Below are positions 1-5,279 of a DNA stretch of 5,280 nucleotides, in pieces. The stretch spans positions 1 through 5,280 of the forward strand of contig BTUV01000152.1 of assembly GCA_045863035.1 (NCBI GenBank). The letters are read 5' to 3'. The stretch comes from H2-BAC3 sp045863035. Its GTDB lineage: Bacteria > Bacteroidota > Ignavibacteria > Ignavibacteriales > Ignavibacteriaceae. Made by a program: the position numbers and the translations under genes. The notes beneath the pieces are model-generated. The model was not told the DNA's origin. It made no database searches and was given only the letters and a program-made list of their open reading frames with translations. Each line of letters opens with the position of its first letter. Within the stretch, counting starts at the first letter, position 1.

Positions 1-1862
1 TTAGCTGCTGCCTGCTGCTGTTTGGCTTTTTGCTCTGCTGCTGACATTAAATTTTGGAAGAAGCCCTTCTTTGCTTTTTGAGGCGCCGCTACCAGTTCAA
101 CCGGCTTGCCATATTTGGTTACATACCACTGCTGCCCGATTGAAAGTACGTTAAAGAGGAAGTAATAAAGATTAAGCCCTGATGGGAAACTCATAAAGAG
201 AATCGTAAGCATAACCGGCATGATATATAACAGGGGCGCCTGTGAAGGGTCTTTAGCCGCACCTGACATTTTCTGCTGAAGATATGTTGTTACACCCATC
301 AGAATTGCAAGACCACTTACTTCCTGAACGCCAAAAAGCGGTATCTTAAAGCCAAGATCAAAAATCACATCCGGGCGCGAAAGGTCAGTTATCCAAAAAA
401 TAAATGGCTGCTGCCTGAGCTCAACCGCGGTCTGAAATGTGCCCCAGAGCGCGATAAAGATTGGCATCTGCAGCAGAAGAGGCAGACATCCGCCAAGCGG
501 ATTGATGCCATACGTGCTGTAGAGCTTCATGGTTTCGGATTGCTGTTTCTGCGGATCGTCTTTAAACTTCTCTTTCATCTCATCTATCTTCGGCTTAAGC
601 GCCTGCATCTTCTTCATAGAATCCATGCTCTTTTTGGTAAGCGGATTAAGTATGATCTTGATGATAATTGAGAAGATGATTATTACTAAACCATAGTTCT
701 TTATTAAACTGTAAAGGAAGTTAAATAATGGAAGCAGAACATATTCTGCAATCGGACGAACAATCGCTTTCAGCCCGAAGAAGCTGCCGAAGTCAACTAT
801 GGTTTGAAGTCCGCGGTCATAACTTTTAAGAATTTCATATTTAACCGGACCAATATATACCATAAAACTGTTCTTTTCAGAGGGGTTACCTCTGAACGGC
901 ATCTTCAGGTGTGCCGCATAAAACTCTCTTACTCCGCCCTGCTCATAGCCCCCCGCCTTACCTGATATATATGCTCCGTCAACTCCGACCGGATTGTCAG
1001 GCACCATCACGGCAGCAAAATATTTATTACGCACGGCTATCCAGTCCACGCGGCCGTTAAAATCCTGCTCAACAGTTTCGCCGGGGCTGCCCGCATCAAC
1101 AATTACCTGTTCATCTCCGTAATATAAACTTGCGTTTGCGGCAGTTGCCTCATCCACAGAATTTTCTTCAACAAATCTGATTCCCCCGTTCCAGACGATA
1201 TCATAAGTGCGGTTTGAAATAACATTACCAAGATTATTCAGCTCAAGAGTAAAGCGGCTGTCATAACGGTTGCCGTATATAACAAAGTTTCTGACGATGC
1301 TGCCTTTTCCGTCCGCGGTTGGCAGAGTATAGCTGATAAGAAGCGAGTCATTTCCCTTTAGCGAATAACTTCCCGGACTGAGCGATGAAGAAAAGCGCAT
1401 ATCACCGGTTGAAATTTTTCTCCCGTCTGAAGTAATAAAGTTAAGGTCAATGCTGCTTCCTTTGTTTGTGTTAAGAAGCTGGATGTTTTTCTCATAATAC
1501 GGAGCATCAGCCGGAAGCGCATCTTCATACCAGTTCTTAAATTCCTTCAGAAAGTACTTATAAAACTTACCTCCTTTTTCACTCATCTCTATATATAAGA
1601 GGTCAGTTTCAATTCTGATAAGGCCGGGTGTGCCTGAGGATTTCGCAAAGAATTTTCCGTAAGGGGTGGAATCATTTTCAGCCGGGGCTGAAGCGGTAAC
1701 CGGTTTTTCTGCTTCTTCTGCTTTCGTACCGTCAGTAGTATCAACGGTTTGTTCTTTCGGCTGATTCTGAGGAGGCGGCTGCGGGGGAGGGGTCTGTATA
1801 TACAGCCACACCATCAGAATAAGCCCGATCAGCAGAAATGCTAAGGTAGTTTGTCTGTCCAT
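1..1862 (-). CDS. yidC: Membrane protein insertase YidC (Oxa1 family), C-terminal end cut by window edge
   Basis: YidC inserts proteins into the inner membrane, alone or with SecYEG, and helps them fold. The frame opens with ATG at 1862 (MDRQTTLAFLL) and stays open to base 1, giving 620 residues with no stop, so only the extreme C-terminus is missing. Visible parts: N-terminal membrane anchor at residues 7-22; a Pro/Gln-rich linker at 25-36; a large beta-rich periplasmic domain at about 70-345, as in Gram-negative YidC; then the conserved Oxa1 core. The core has a first groove helix at about 390-405 ending in NPLT (406-409), a charged cytoplasmic hairpin at 410-447, NPLGGCLPLLLQMPIF (454-469), a helix near 516-530 and FPSGLNLYY (559-567). 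The groove Arg of E. coli YidC (R366) aligns with Lys402, which keeps the charge. The tail is Lys/Gln/Ala-rich, as is common for ribosome-contacting YidC tails. It lies 42 bases after yidD, with only a weak GGAA-like ribosome site. Confidence 0.97.
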   Translation of the reverse strand, partial: MDRQTTLAFLLIGLILMVWLYIQTPPPQPPPQNQPKEQTVDTTDGTKAEEAEKPVTASAPAENDSTPYGKFFAKSSGTPGLIRIETDLLYIEMSEKGGKFYKYFLKEFKNWYEDALPADAPYYEKNIQLLNTNKGSSIDLNFITSDGRKISTGDMRFSSSLSPGSYSLKGNDSLLISYTLPTADGKGSIVRNFVIYGNRYDSRFTLELNNLGNVISNRTYDIVWNGGIRFVEENSVDEATAANASLYYGDEQVIVDAGSPGETVEQDFNGRVDWIAVRNKYFAAVMVPDNPVGVDGAYISGKAGGYEQGGVREFYAAHLKMPFRGNPSEKNSFMVYIGPVKYEILKSYDRGLQTIVDFGSFFGLKAIVRPIAEYVLLPLFNFLYSLIKNYGLVIIIFSIIIKIILNPLTKKSMDSMKKMQALKPKIDEMKEKFKDDPQKQQSETMKLYSTYGINPLGGCLPLLLQMPIFIALWGTFQTAVELRQQPFIFWITDLSRPDVIFDLGFKIPLFGVQEVSGLAILMGVTTYLQQKMSGAAKDPSQAPLLYIMPVMLTILFMSFPSGLNLYYFLFNVLSIGQQWYVTKYGKPVELVAAPQKAKKGFFQNLMSAAEQKAKQQQAAA

Positions 1863-1904
1863 AAGGAATTTTTCCGGTGTTAAATCTTTCTTGGTAAAAC
1901 GTTA

Positions 1905-2117
1905 TTACTTAACAGGATCATAAAAATCTCCGTGATAAAACGGGTGGCAGCGCAGTATCCGTCTGACTGCAAGATAACTTCCCTTAAAAAAGCCGTACTT
2001 TGTAAGTGCATCAATAGCATATTGCGAACAGGTTGGATAGAATCGGCAGGAAGGAGGGAGCAGGGGCGATATCAGTTTCCGGTATATCTGAATAAGAAAG
2101 ATTGCAATCTGTTTCAC
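1905..2117 (-). CDS. yidD: Membrane protein insertion efficiency factor YidD
   Basis: YidD is a small, membrane-associated protein that aids YidC-dependent insertion. Its exact mechanism is not settled. From the GTG at 2117 the product is 70 residues, typical of the family. It has an amphipathic N-terminal helix (KQIAIFLIQIYRKLISPLL), then the family signature PPSCRFYPTCSQYAIDAL, GFFKGSYLAVRRILRCHP and a C-terminal DPVK. The three conserved cysteines are C24, C30 and C57. The frame is open further upstream to a TTG at 2156, which would add 13 residues (MFGACKNQQVGLC). The GTG is preferred because homologs begin just before this helix, and because it overlaps the rnpA stop as GTGA, the usual sign of translational coupling. 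It ends with TAA, 42 bases before yidC, its functional partner. Confidence 0.95.
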   Translation of the reverse strand: MKQIAIFLIQIYRKLISPLLPPSCRFYPTCSQYAIDALTKYGFFKGSYLAVRRILRCHPFYHGDFYDPVK

Positions 2118-2518
2118 ACAGAGACCGACTTGCTGATTTTTACAAGCACCGAACAAACCGCGGGTTCAATCATTGCCAAGGTAACTTCTTTGTGAGAGCG
2201 GCTGTTGTAACCATACAGAGAAAAAACCACGCGTAGTGATTTCCGGTTTTGTGAAAATTTCTCTCTGTATTCATGTTTGTTTAACCGGTATGCTTCCCTG
2301 ATCAGCCGTTTTGTTCTGTTCCGCCAGACCGCATTGCCTGATTTTTTTGAAACTGCGGCTGCAACCTGTACAGTCGCACCCCCGTCGGCTTCTTCTATTA
2401 TATAATATGCTTTTAGTACCCTGTCATGGGAAAACAAAGTTTTCCCTTCATTAAAAATTTTTTCAAATGTGGTTTTTCCCCTGAGCCTTTCATCTTTAGA
2501 AAGGGTAAACCTTGCCAC
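2114..2518 (-). CDS. rnpA: Ribonuclease P protein component
   Basis: This is the protein subunit of RNase P. It binds the catalytic RNA and the 5' leader of precursor tRNAs, so that the 5' end of tRNAs is matured. The product is 134 residues, slightly longer than the common 110-125. It shows the family hallmarks: an N-terminal LSKDERLRGKTTFEKIFNEGK segment, where the F-x-x-I/V-F-x-x-G pattern binds leader RNA, and the RNR box GNAVWRNRTKRLIRE at 61-75 with R66-N67-R68. The start is GTG at 2518, two bases after the rpmH stop. An ATG lies at 2520-2518 but is in a different frame (35 codons, then stop), so it is not the rnpA start. There is no good Shine-Dalgarno sequence, so re-initiation from rpmH translation is likely. 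The stop overlaps the yidD start by four bases. Confidence 0.96.
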   Translation of the reverse strand: MARFTLSKDERLRGKTTFEKIFNEGKTLFSHDRVLKAYYIIEEADGGATVQVAAAVSKKSGNAVWRNRTKRLIREAYRLNKHEYREKFSQNRKSLRVVFSLYGYNSRSHKEVTLAMIEPAVCSVLVKISKSVSV

Positions 2519-2520
2519 AT

Positions 2521-2670
2521 TTAGCGTCTTTCGTCGCTCACAGATAATTTCTTTCTGCCTTTTGCTCTTCTTCTTGCGAGCACTTTTCTGCCATTAGCAG
2601 TTGACATTCTTTCGCGGAAGCCGTGTTTGTTCCTTCTTTTTCTCTTACTCGGCTGATATGTTCTTTTCAT
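2521..2670 (-). CDS. rpmH: Large ribosomal subunit protein bL34
   Basis: This is ribosomal protein L34 of the 50S subunit, a very small Arg/Lys-rich protein buried in 23S rRNA. The 49-codon frame begins MKRTYQPSKRKRRNKHGF, continues RERMSTANGRKVLARRRAKGRKKL and ends SVSDERR. The conserved KRTYQPS start, the KHGFR.RM centre and the GR.VL..RR.KGRK end are all present. The ATG at 2670 is preceded by an AGGA ribosome site with six bases of spacing. It is the first gene of the rpmH-rnpA-yidD-yidC cluster, an order conserved across bacteria, and its stop (TAA, 2521-2523) lies two bases before the rnpA GTG. dnaA, often found next to rpmH, is not present in this window. Confidence 0.97.
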   Translation of the reverse strand: MKRTYQPSKRKRRNKHGFRERMSTANGRKVLARRRAKGRKKLSVSDERR

Positions 2671-2676
2671 CTTACA

Positions 2677-2680
2677 TCCT
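2677..2680 (-). promoter_or_regulatory. Ribosome binding site of rpmH
   Basis: AGGA on the minus strand, six bases before the rpmH ATG. It is the only clear Shine-Dalgarno sequence in the four-gene cluster; rnpA and yidD appear to depend on coupling. The site also creates an ATG directly followed by TAA, a start-stop pair seven bases before the real start, probably by chance. Confidence 0.6.
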
Positions 2681-2698
2681 ATTATTTAAAACAGACCA

Positions 2699-2737
2699 CA
2701 AAAATAACATTATACCGCCAAATTTCCAACGAGAAAA
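2699..2737 (-). promoter_or_regulatory. Promoter candidate for the rpmH-rnpA-yidD-yidC cluster
   Basis: Two overlapping readings exist on the minus strand. One is a perfect TATAAT at 2714-2709, with a weak -35 (TTTTCT, 2737-2732) 17 bases upstream, giving a start near 2702 and a leader of about 32 bases. The other is the Bacteroidota-type box TATTTTTG (TAnnTTTG) at 2706-2699, with a TTG about 20 bases upstream, giving a start near 2692. The sequence alone does not decide between them. No other promoter-like sequence as good lies between here and ugd. Confidence 0.55.
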
Positions 2738-2802
2738 CCAAATCTCCTGGTGTGCTAAATTAATGATACCCTGCTCCCCAATGCAGTATTCGCTCGCCGA
2801 AA

Positions 2803-2887
2803 ATGGGTGATTTTTGCGGATTTATGGGTGATTTTGGGCAATTTTTGCTAAAAACGAGGGGTTTTTGACCATTTTTTTAAAATCACC
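2803..2887. repeat. AT-rich iteron-like direct and inverted repeats
   Basis: The 12-mer ATGGGTGATTTT occurs at 2803-2814 and again at 2824-2835, 21 bases apart (two helical turns). An inverted copy of its core, AAAATCACC, lies at 2879-2887. Between them are two small palindromes: GCAA-TTT-TTGC (2838-2848) and AAAAAC-GAGGG-GTTTTT (2850-2866). The segment is rich in A and T runs and sits about 70 bases upstream of the rpmH promoter. A role as a regulator site or part of a replication origin is possible but not shown. No consensus DnaA box is present; the nearest match is a 7-of-9 near 2927-2935. Confidence 0.5.
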
Positions 2888-2960
2888 TTTTTCTGCCAAT
2901 CTGTGAACCTTCCGGATTCGGATAATGTGGGTATGGTTAATTTATCTTCTGGTTCTCTAA

Positions 2961-3001
2961 GGACAAAAAGGACAGCAAGGACTTTATGGACAAGAGGGAC
3001 G
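2961..3001. repeat. 9-bp tandem array, GGACN5 type
   Basis: Four and a half units with an exact 9-base period: GGACAAAAA, GGACAGCAA, GGACTTTAT, GGACAAGAG and a final GGACG. The GGAC head is perfectly kept while the tail varies. No start codon or ribosome site suggests that it is translated, although 9 bases equals three codons. It joins directly to the CTACTTTGCG duplicated block. Confidence 0.75.
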
Positions 3002-3013
3002 CCGGCCCAGAAA

Positions 3014-3126
3014 ATTGCGCTACTTTGCGCCCTGATGCCTTGATGCCTTTGGGCGCTCTTTAAACGCCCCCGCCACCTTTATTAAGGACTCTGCCCCGGG
3101 AGATTGCTCTACTTTGCGTCTTGGTG
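3014..3126. repeat. Duplicated 24-bp CTACTTTGCG module with 8-bp tandem repeat
   Basis: The 24-mers at 3014-3037 and 3103-3126 match at 20 of 24 positions (ATTGCkCTACTTTGCG, then yCyTGrTG) and lie 89 bases apart. Right after the first copy begins, TGATGCCT is tandemly duplicated (3033-3040 and 3041-3048). A further ACTTTGCGCG follows the second copy. On the minus strand these read as GCAAAG-type units of about 8-9 bases, a style of dispersed intergenic repeat seen in some environmental genomes (recollection, not searched). Only two copies are present, so this is not a CRISPR array. Confidence 0.65.
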
Positions 3127-3160
3127 ACTTTGCGCGCTATCTGCTTTGCACGGTAAATAG

Positions 3161-4486
3161 TTAATTGACTCTTGCTCTTCCTATACTATAATAAGTAAAT
3201 CCAAGCTCCTTCATTTTTGATGGTTCATAGACGTTTCTTCCGTCAAAGACTAATTTATTTTTAAGACCGTCATATAATTTTTTATAATCCGGATTACGGA
3301 ACTCATTCCATTCTGTTAATATGAGCAGTGCATCTGCATCTTTCAGTGCATCATATTCATTCTCCGTATATATAACAGATTCACCAAGAAAAAACTTTGC
3401 CTGCTCCATTGCCGCCGGGTCGTATGCTTTAACACGAGCGCCTTCTGAGAGTAGTTTCTTAATAATCGGGATTGAAGGCGCCTCACGCATATCGTCAGTA
3501 TTGGGCTTAAATGCCAGTCCCCACACAGCCAGCGTTTTTCCTTCCAGATTTCCGCCGAAATGTTCGCTCACTTTTTTCGGCAAAACTAATTTCTGCGAGT
3601 GATTAACTTCATCAACAATGGTAAGAACCCGGAGCGGCACTTCATTATCACCCGCAGTTTTAATGAGTGCGTTTACATCCTTCGGAAAACATGAACCGCC
3701 GTAACCAATACCGGGGAAAAGAAAACGTTTACCAATACGGTTATCCGTGCCAATACCCTTACGCACGTTATCAACATTAGCTCCAACTTTTTCGCAGAAG
3801 TTAGCCATCTCATTCATAAAGGTAATTCGCATAGCCAGATAAGAGTTAGCCGCATACTTTGTTACTTCTGAGCTTTTTGTATCCATCTCAAGAATAGGAT
3901 TTCCCTGCCGCACAAACGGCTCATAAAGCTCCCGCATTACCTTCATTGCCTTGGGGGTGTTCGCCCCTATAACTATGCGGTCTGGTTTCATGAAGTCTTC
4001 GACTGCATATCCTTCCCGCAGAAACTCCGGATTAGAGACAACCTCAAAATTTTCAGCACCTGCTTTTTTTATTGCATTGGTCACCAGGTCAGAGGTTCCA
4101 ACCGGAACAGTGCTTTTATTTACTATCACCTTAAACACTTTATCGCCAAGCTCTTTAAGGAAACGACCGGTATCCCCCGCTGCCTGAAGCACGTATTGCA
4201 AATCGGCTGAGCCATCTTCACCCATTGGGGTGGGGAGACAGAAAAAAACGATGTCAGAATTCTCAAGGGCGTATTTCAGATCATCGGTAAATGTAAGACG
4301 CTTTTTTTCAATATTGCGTTCAAAAAGCAGCTCAAGCCCCGGCTCGTATATGGTAACCTGCCCATCACGCAGCTTTTTTAATTTATCAGGATTATTATCA
4401 ACGCAAATAACATCATTGCCCATTTCAGCAAAACAGGTTCCCGAAACAAGACCAACATAACCGGTACCAATCACCGACAGTTTCAT
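3161..4486 (-). CDS. ugd: UDP-glucose 6-dehydrogenase
   Basis: This enzyme oxidises UDP-glucose to UDP-glucuronate with two NAD+ in the cytoplasm. The product feeds capsule, exopolysaccharide or lipopolysaccharide sugar pathways. The 441 residues match the usual 430-450. The N-terminal Rossmann domain begins MKLSVIGTGYVG with GxGxxG at 7-12 and the acidic D30 ending strand 2. STVPVG (125-130) and NPEFLREG (152-159) are family motifs. The central helix has K210 and N214 (TKYAANSYLAMR). The catalytic cysteine is C266 in GYGGSCFPKD (261-270), with D270 also conserved. The C-terminal UDP-binding domain includes WGLAFKPNTDDMREAPS (322-338) and FDGRN (414-418). No key residue is missing. The start is firm because the Rossmann motif begins at once and GGAG (4499-4496) precedes the ATG. 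It stands alone: no glycosyltransferase or sugar-nucleotide gene is next to it in this window. A UDP-N-acetyl-mannosamine or GDP-mannose dehydrogenase is less likely given the motif set. Confidence 0.95.
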   Translation of the reverse strand: MKLSVIGTGYVGLVSGTCFAEMGNDVICVDNNPDKLKKLRDGQVTIYEPGLELLFERNIEKKRLTFTDDLKYALENSDIVFFCLPTPMGEDGSADLQYVLQAAGDTGRFLKELGDKVFKVIVNKSTVPVGTSDLVTNAIKKAGAENFEVVSNPEFLREGYAVEDFMKPDRIVIGANTPKAMKVMRELYEPFVRQGNPILEMDTKSSEVTKYAANSYLAMRITFMNEMANFCEKVGANVDNVRKGIGTDNRIGKRFLFPGIGYGGSCFPKDVNALIKTAGDNEVPLRVLTIVDEVNHSQKLVLPKKVSEHFGGNLEGKTLAVWGLAFKPNTDDMREAPSIPIIKKLLSEGARVKAYDPAAMEQAKFFLGESVIYTENEYDALKDADALLILTEWNEFRNPDYKKLYDGLKNKLVFDGRNVYEPSKMKELGFTYYSIGRARVN

Positions 4487-4495
4487 ACTAAAGAA

Positions 4496-4529
4496 CTCCA
4501 GAATTTATATAAAGTACTACTCAAATATA
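4496..4529 (-). promoter_or_regulatory. Candidate ugd promoter box and ribosome site
   Basis: TATATTTG, an exact TAnnTTTG box of the Bacteroidota type, lies at 4529-4522 on the minus strand and would start transcription about 30 bases before the ugd ATG. No clear TTG/TTTG partner is seen at the expected distance upstream. GGAG at 4499-4496 is a ribosome site nine bases before the ATG. The TATATAAA at about 4513-4506 could serve as an alternative -10. Confidence 0.4.
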
Positions 4530-4657
4530 AGAAAAGCAGAGGGCTTGAGAAGAGGGGATAATTAGAGAAATCGGACGATTTGGGAAAATAGATACAAAAA
4601 GGTACTTATTACTATAACATTGTAAATTTAATTTTGCTAAGCTAAATCACTTAAAAT

Positions 4658-4890
4658 TCAGGGTCGTCCGAGAACCTTATACTTACTTATATCATCAATA
4701 TTCTCTACAAAAGGCAGAGTTGCCCTTAGCTCGCGAATTTCTTTCAGGAGTTTTTCCTTCCTCAATTGTTCAGAAGAAATTCCCCTTTTAAGTTTTTGTT
4801 TCTTTTCTCCTGACTTCTGCCAAAATCTGACCAAATCGCAAACATCTTCGAATATGATCTAAAAACACAGATTTTTTCATAATTCGTCAT
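4658..4890 (-). pseudogene. Small unrecognised gene, apparently frameshifted remnant
   Basis: The 3' part is a minus-strand frame open for 66 codons from 4858 to a TGA at 4660-4658. It includes FEDVCDLVRFWQKSGEKK, then a charged helix-forming ISSEQLRKEKLLKEIRELR and the tail ATLPFVENIDDISKYKVLGRP. The composition is protein-like, but there is no ATG or good start, and an in-frame TAG lies directly upstream at 4861-4859. In the next frame an ATG at 4890 begins MTNYEKICVFRSYSKMF, which runs 42 codons to 4762 and overlaps the first frame. A single-base frameshift near 4850-4870 would join the two into a product of about 75-77 residues. The family is not recognised. The pattern EQLRKEKLLKEIRELR suggests a short coiled coil. 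A chance open frame, or expression as a small protein from a non-ATG start, remains possible. Confidence 0.35.
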
Positions 4891-4977
4891 ACTAATTTTA
4901 ATGATAAATAGTGAAAAAACATATTAAGTCAGACCCTTATCGCTGACGATGCAATTTGGAAAAAAGAAATTCAAGAT

Positions 4978-4996
4978 ACAGTGGCGATGCCACAGT
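4978..4996. repeat. Short hairpin GTGGC-GAT-GCCAC
   Basis: A perfect 5-bp stem with a 3-base loop at 4981-4993. The arms extend to 8 bases (4978-4985 and 4989-4996) with one mismatch. No T-run follows on either strand, so it does not look like a terminator. It sits at the left edge of the repeat-rich segment. Confidence 0.45.
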
Positions 4997-5000
4997 AGCA

Positions 5001-5061
5001 AAGCCCCCGCTTCCAATTTACAATGAACAATGTATAATTTTTTAAGCCCCCTCTTTCCAAT
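5001..5061. repeat. Imperfect direct repeat flanking four 7-bp units
   Basis: AAGCCCCCGCTTCCAAT (5001-5017) recurs as AAGCCCCCTCTTTCCAAT (5044-5061) with one substitution and one inserted base. Between them, and sharing the CCAAT end of the first copy, are four 7-base units: TTCCAAT, TTACAAT, GAACAAT and GTATAAT (5011-5038). This is the pattern of a short intergenic repeat grown by slippage rather than a gene. Confidence 0.55.
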
Positions 5062-5143
5062 ACAGAACCCGGCAAACACAAATTTTGGTTCTGCAAGAAA
5101 ATATATTCAGTTAAAACTTACTCTGTCAGGAGAGAGGGGGTTT
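5044..5143. repeat. Nested inverted repeat, 100-bp foldback element
   Basis: The outer arms, 5044-5058 (AAGCCCCCTCTTTCC) and 5129-5143 (GGAGAGAGGGGGTTT), pair over 15 positions with one mismatch and one G-T wobble. Inside, CAGAACC (5063-5069) and GGTTCTG (5087-5093) form a perfect 7-bp stem with a 17-base loop. The right arm runs on into TGGGGGTGAG, a tail style seen in GC-rich dispersed intergenic repeats of several phyla (recollection, not searched). The element could be a small non-autonomous mobile element or a structured RNA. No target-site duplication is visible at its ends. Confidence 0.5.
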
Positions 5144-5256
5144 GGGGGTGAGTCTTGTTATTGCGAACATGCGGCTGACTGTTGGTTTTAACTAAACTTC
5201 CGTTCAGGTAAAATCTTAAAAGATGGTTTTGTCTTGTAATTTGTAAACTTTCACAT

Positions 5257-5279
5257 AAAAAGCGTAAGTGATGCTTACG
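5257..5279 (-). terminator. Rho-independent terminator candidate for a gene beyond the right edge
   Basis: On the minus strand, CGTAAG-CATCA-CTTACG (5279-5263) forms a perfect 6-bp stem with a 5-base loop, followed by CTTTTT. The stem is short and only half GC, so strength is uncertain, and its base is one position from the window edge, so a longer stem could not be ruled out. It would end a minus-strand transcript whose gene lies to the right. Confidence 0.5.

Larger units (their letters stand above)
2671..3160. other. Intergenic region between ugd and rpmH
   Basis: These 490 bases carry no protein-coding frame that resembles a real gene on either strand. The region falls into three parts: the rpmH leader and promoter (2671-2740), an AT-rich segment with iteron-like repeats (about 2800-2890), and a more GC-rich block of short-period repeats directly downstream of the ugd stop (2961-3150). 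No convincing Rho-independent terminator for ugd is visible. Confidence 0.7.

Noticed and set aside
2114..2156. TTG start of yidD at 2156
   Set aside because: The 13 extra residues do not resemble the YidD N-terminus; the GTG at 2117 overlaps the rnpA stop and gives the normal length.
1932..2195. Plus-strand open frame across yidD and rnpA
   Set aside because: It is antisense to two well-conserved genes and resembles no known protein.
2601..2810. Plus-strand open frame over rpmH start and its promoter
   Set aside because: It runs antisense through rpmH and into the AT-rich leader; its Phe/Ser-rich composition comes from the antisense of an Arg/Lys-rich gene.
3051..3069. GGGCG-CGCCC inverted repeat as ugd terminator
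   Set aside because: The stem is only 5 bp with a 9-base loop, and no T-run follows on the minus strand.
3014..3126. CRISPR-like repeat-spacer pattern
   Set aside because: There are only two diverged copies, with no regular third unit, and no cas genes in the window.
3321..3602. Plus-strand open frame inside ugd, Ser-rich
   Set aside because: It is antisense to the conserved C-terminal half of ugd, has low-complexity Ser/Ala composition and no family signature: a shadow frame. The same holds for plus-strand frames at 3951-4187 and 4230-4460.
4571..4671. 8-bp inverted pair TCGGACGA / TCGTCCGA
   Set aside because: The arms are short, 85 bases apart, and do not extend; this can easily occur by chance.
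4928..4947. GTCAG / CTGAC inverted pair
   Set aside because: A 5-bp stem with a 10-base loop and no T-run next to it; too weak to call.
5033..5038. TATAAT on the plus strand
   Set aside because: It is the last unit of the 7-bp repeat series, and no plus-strand gene follows.
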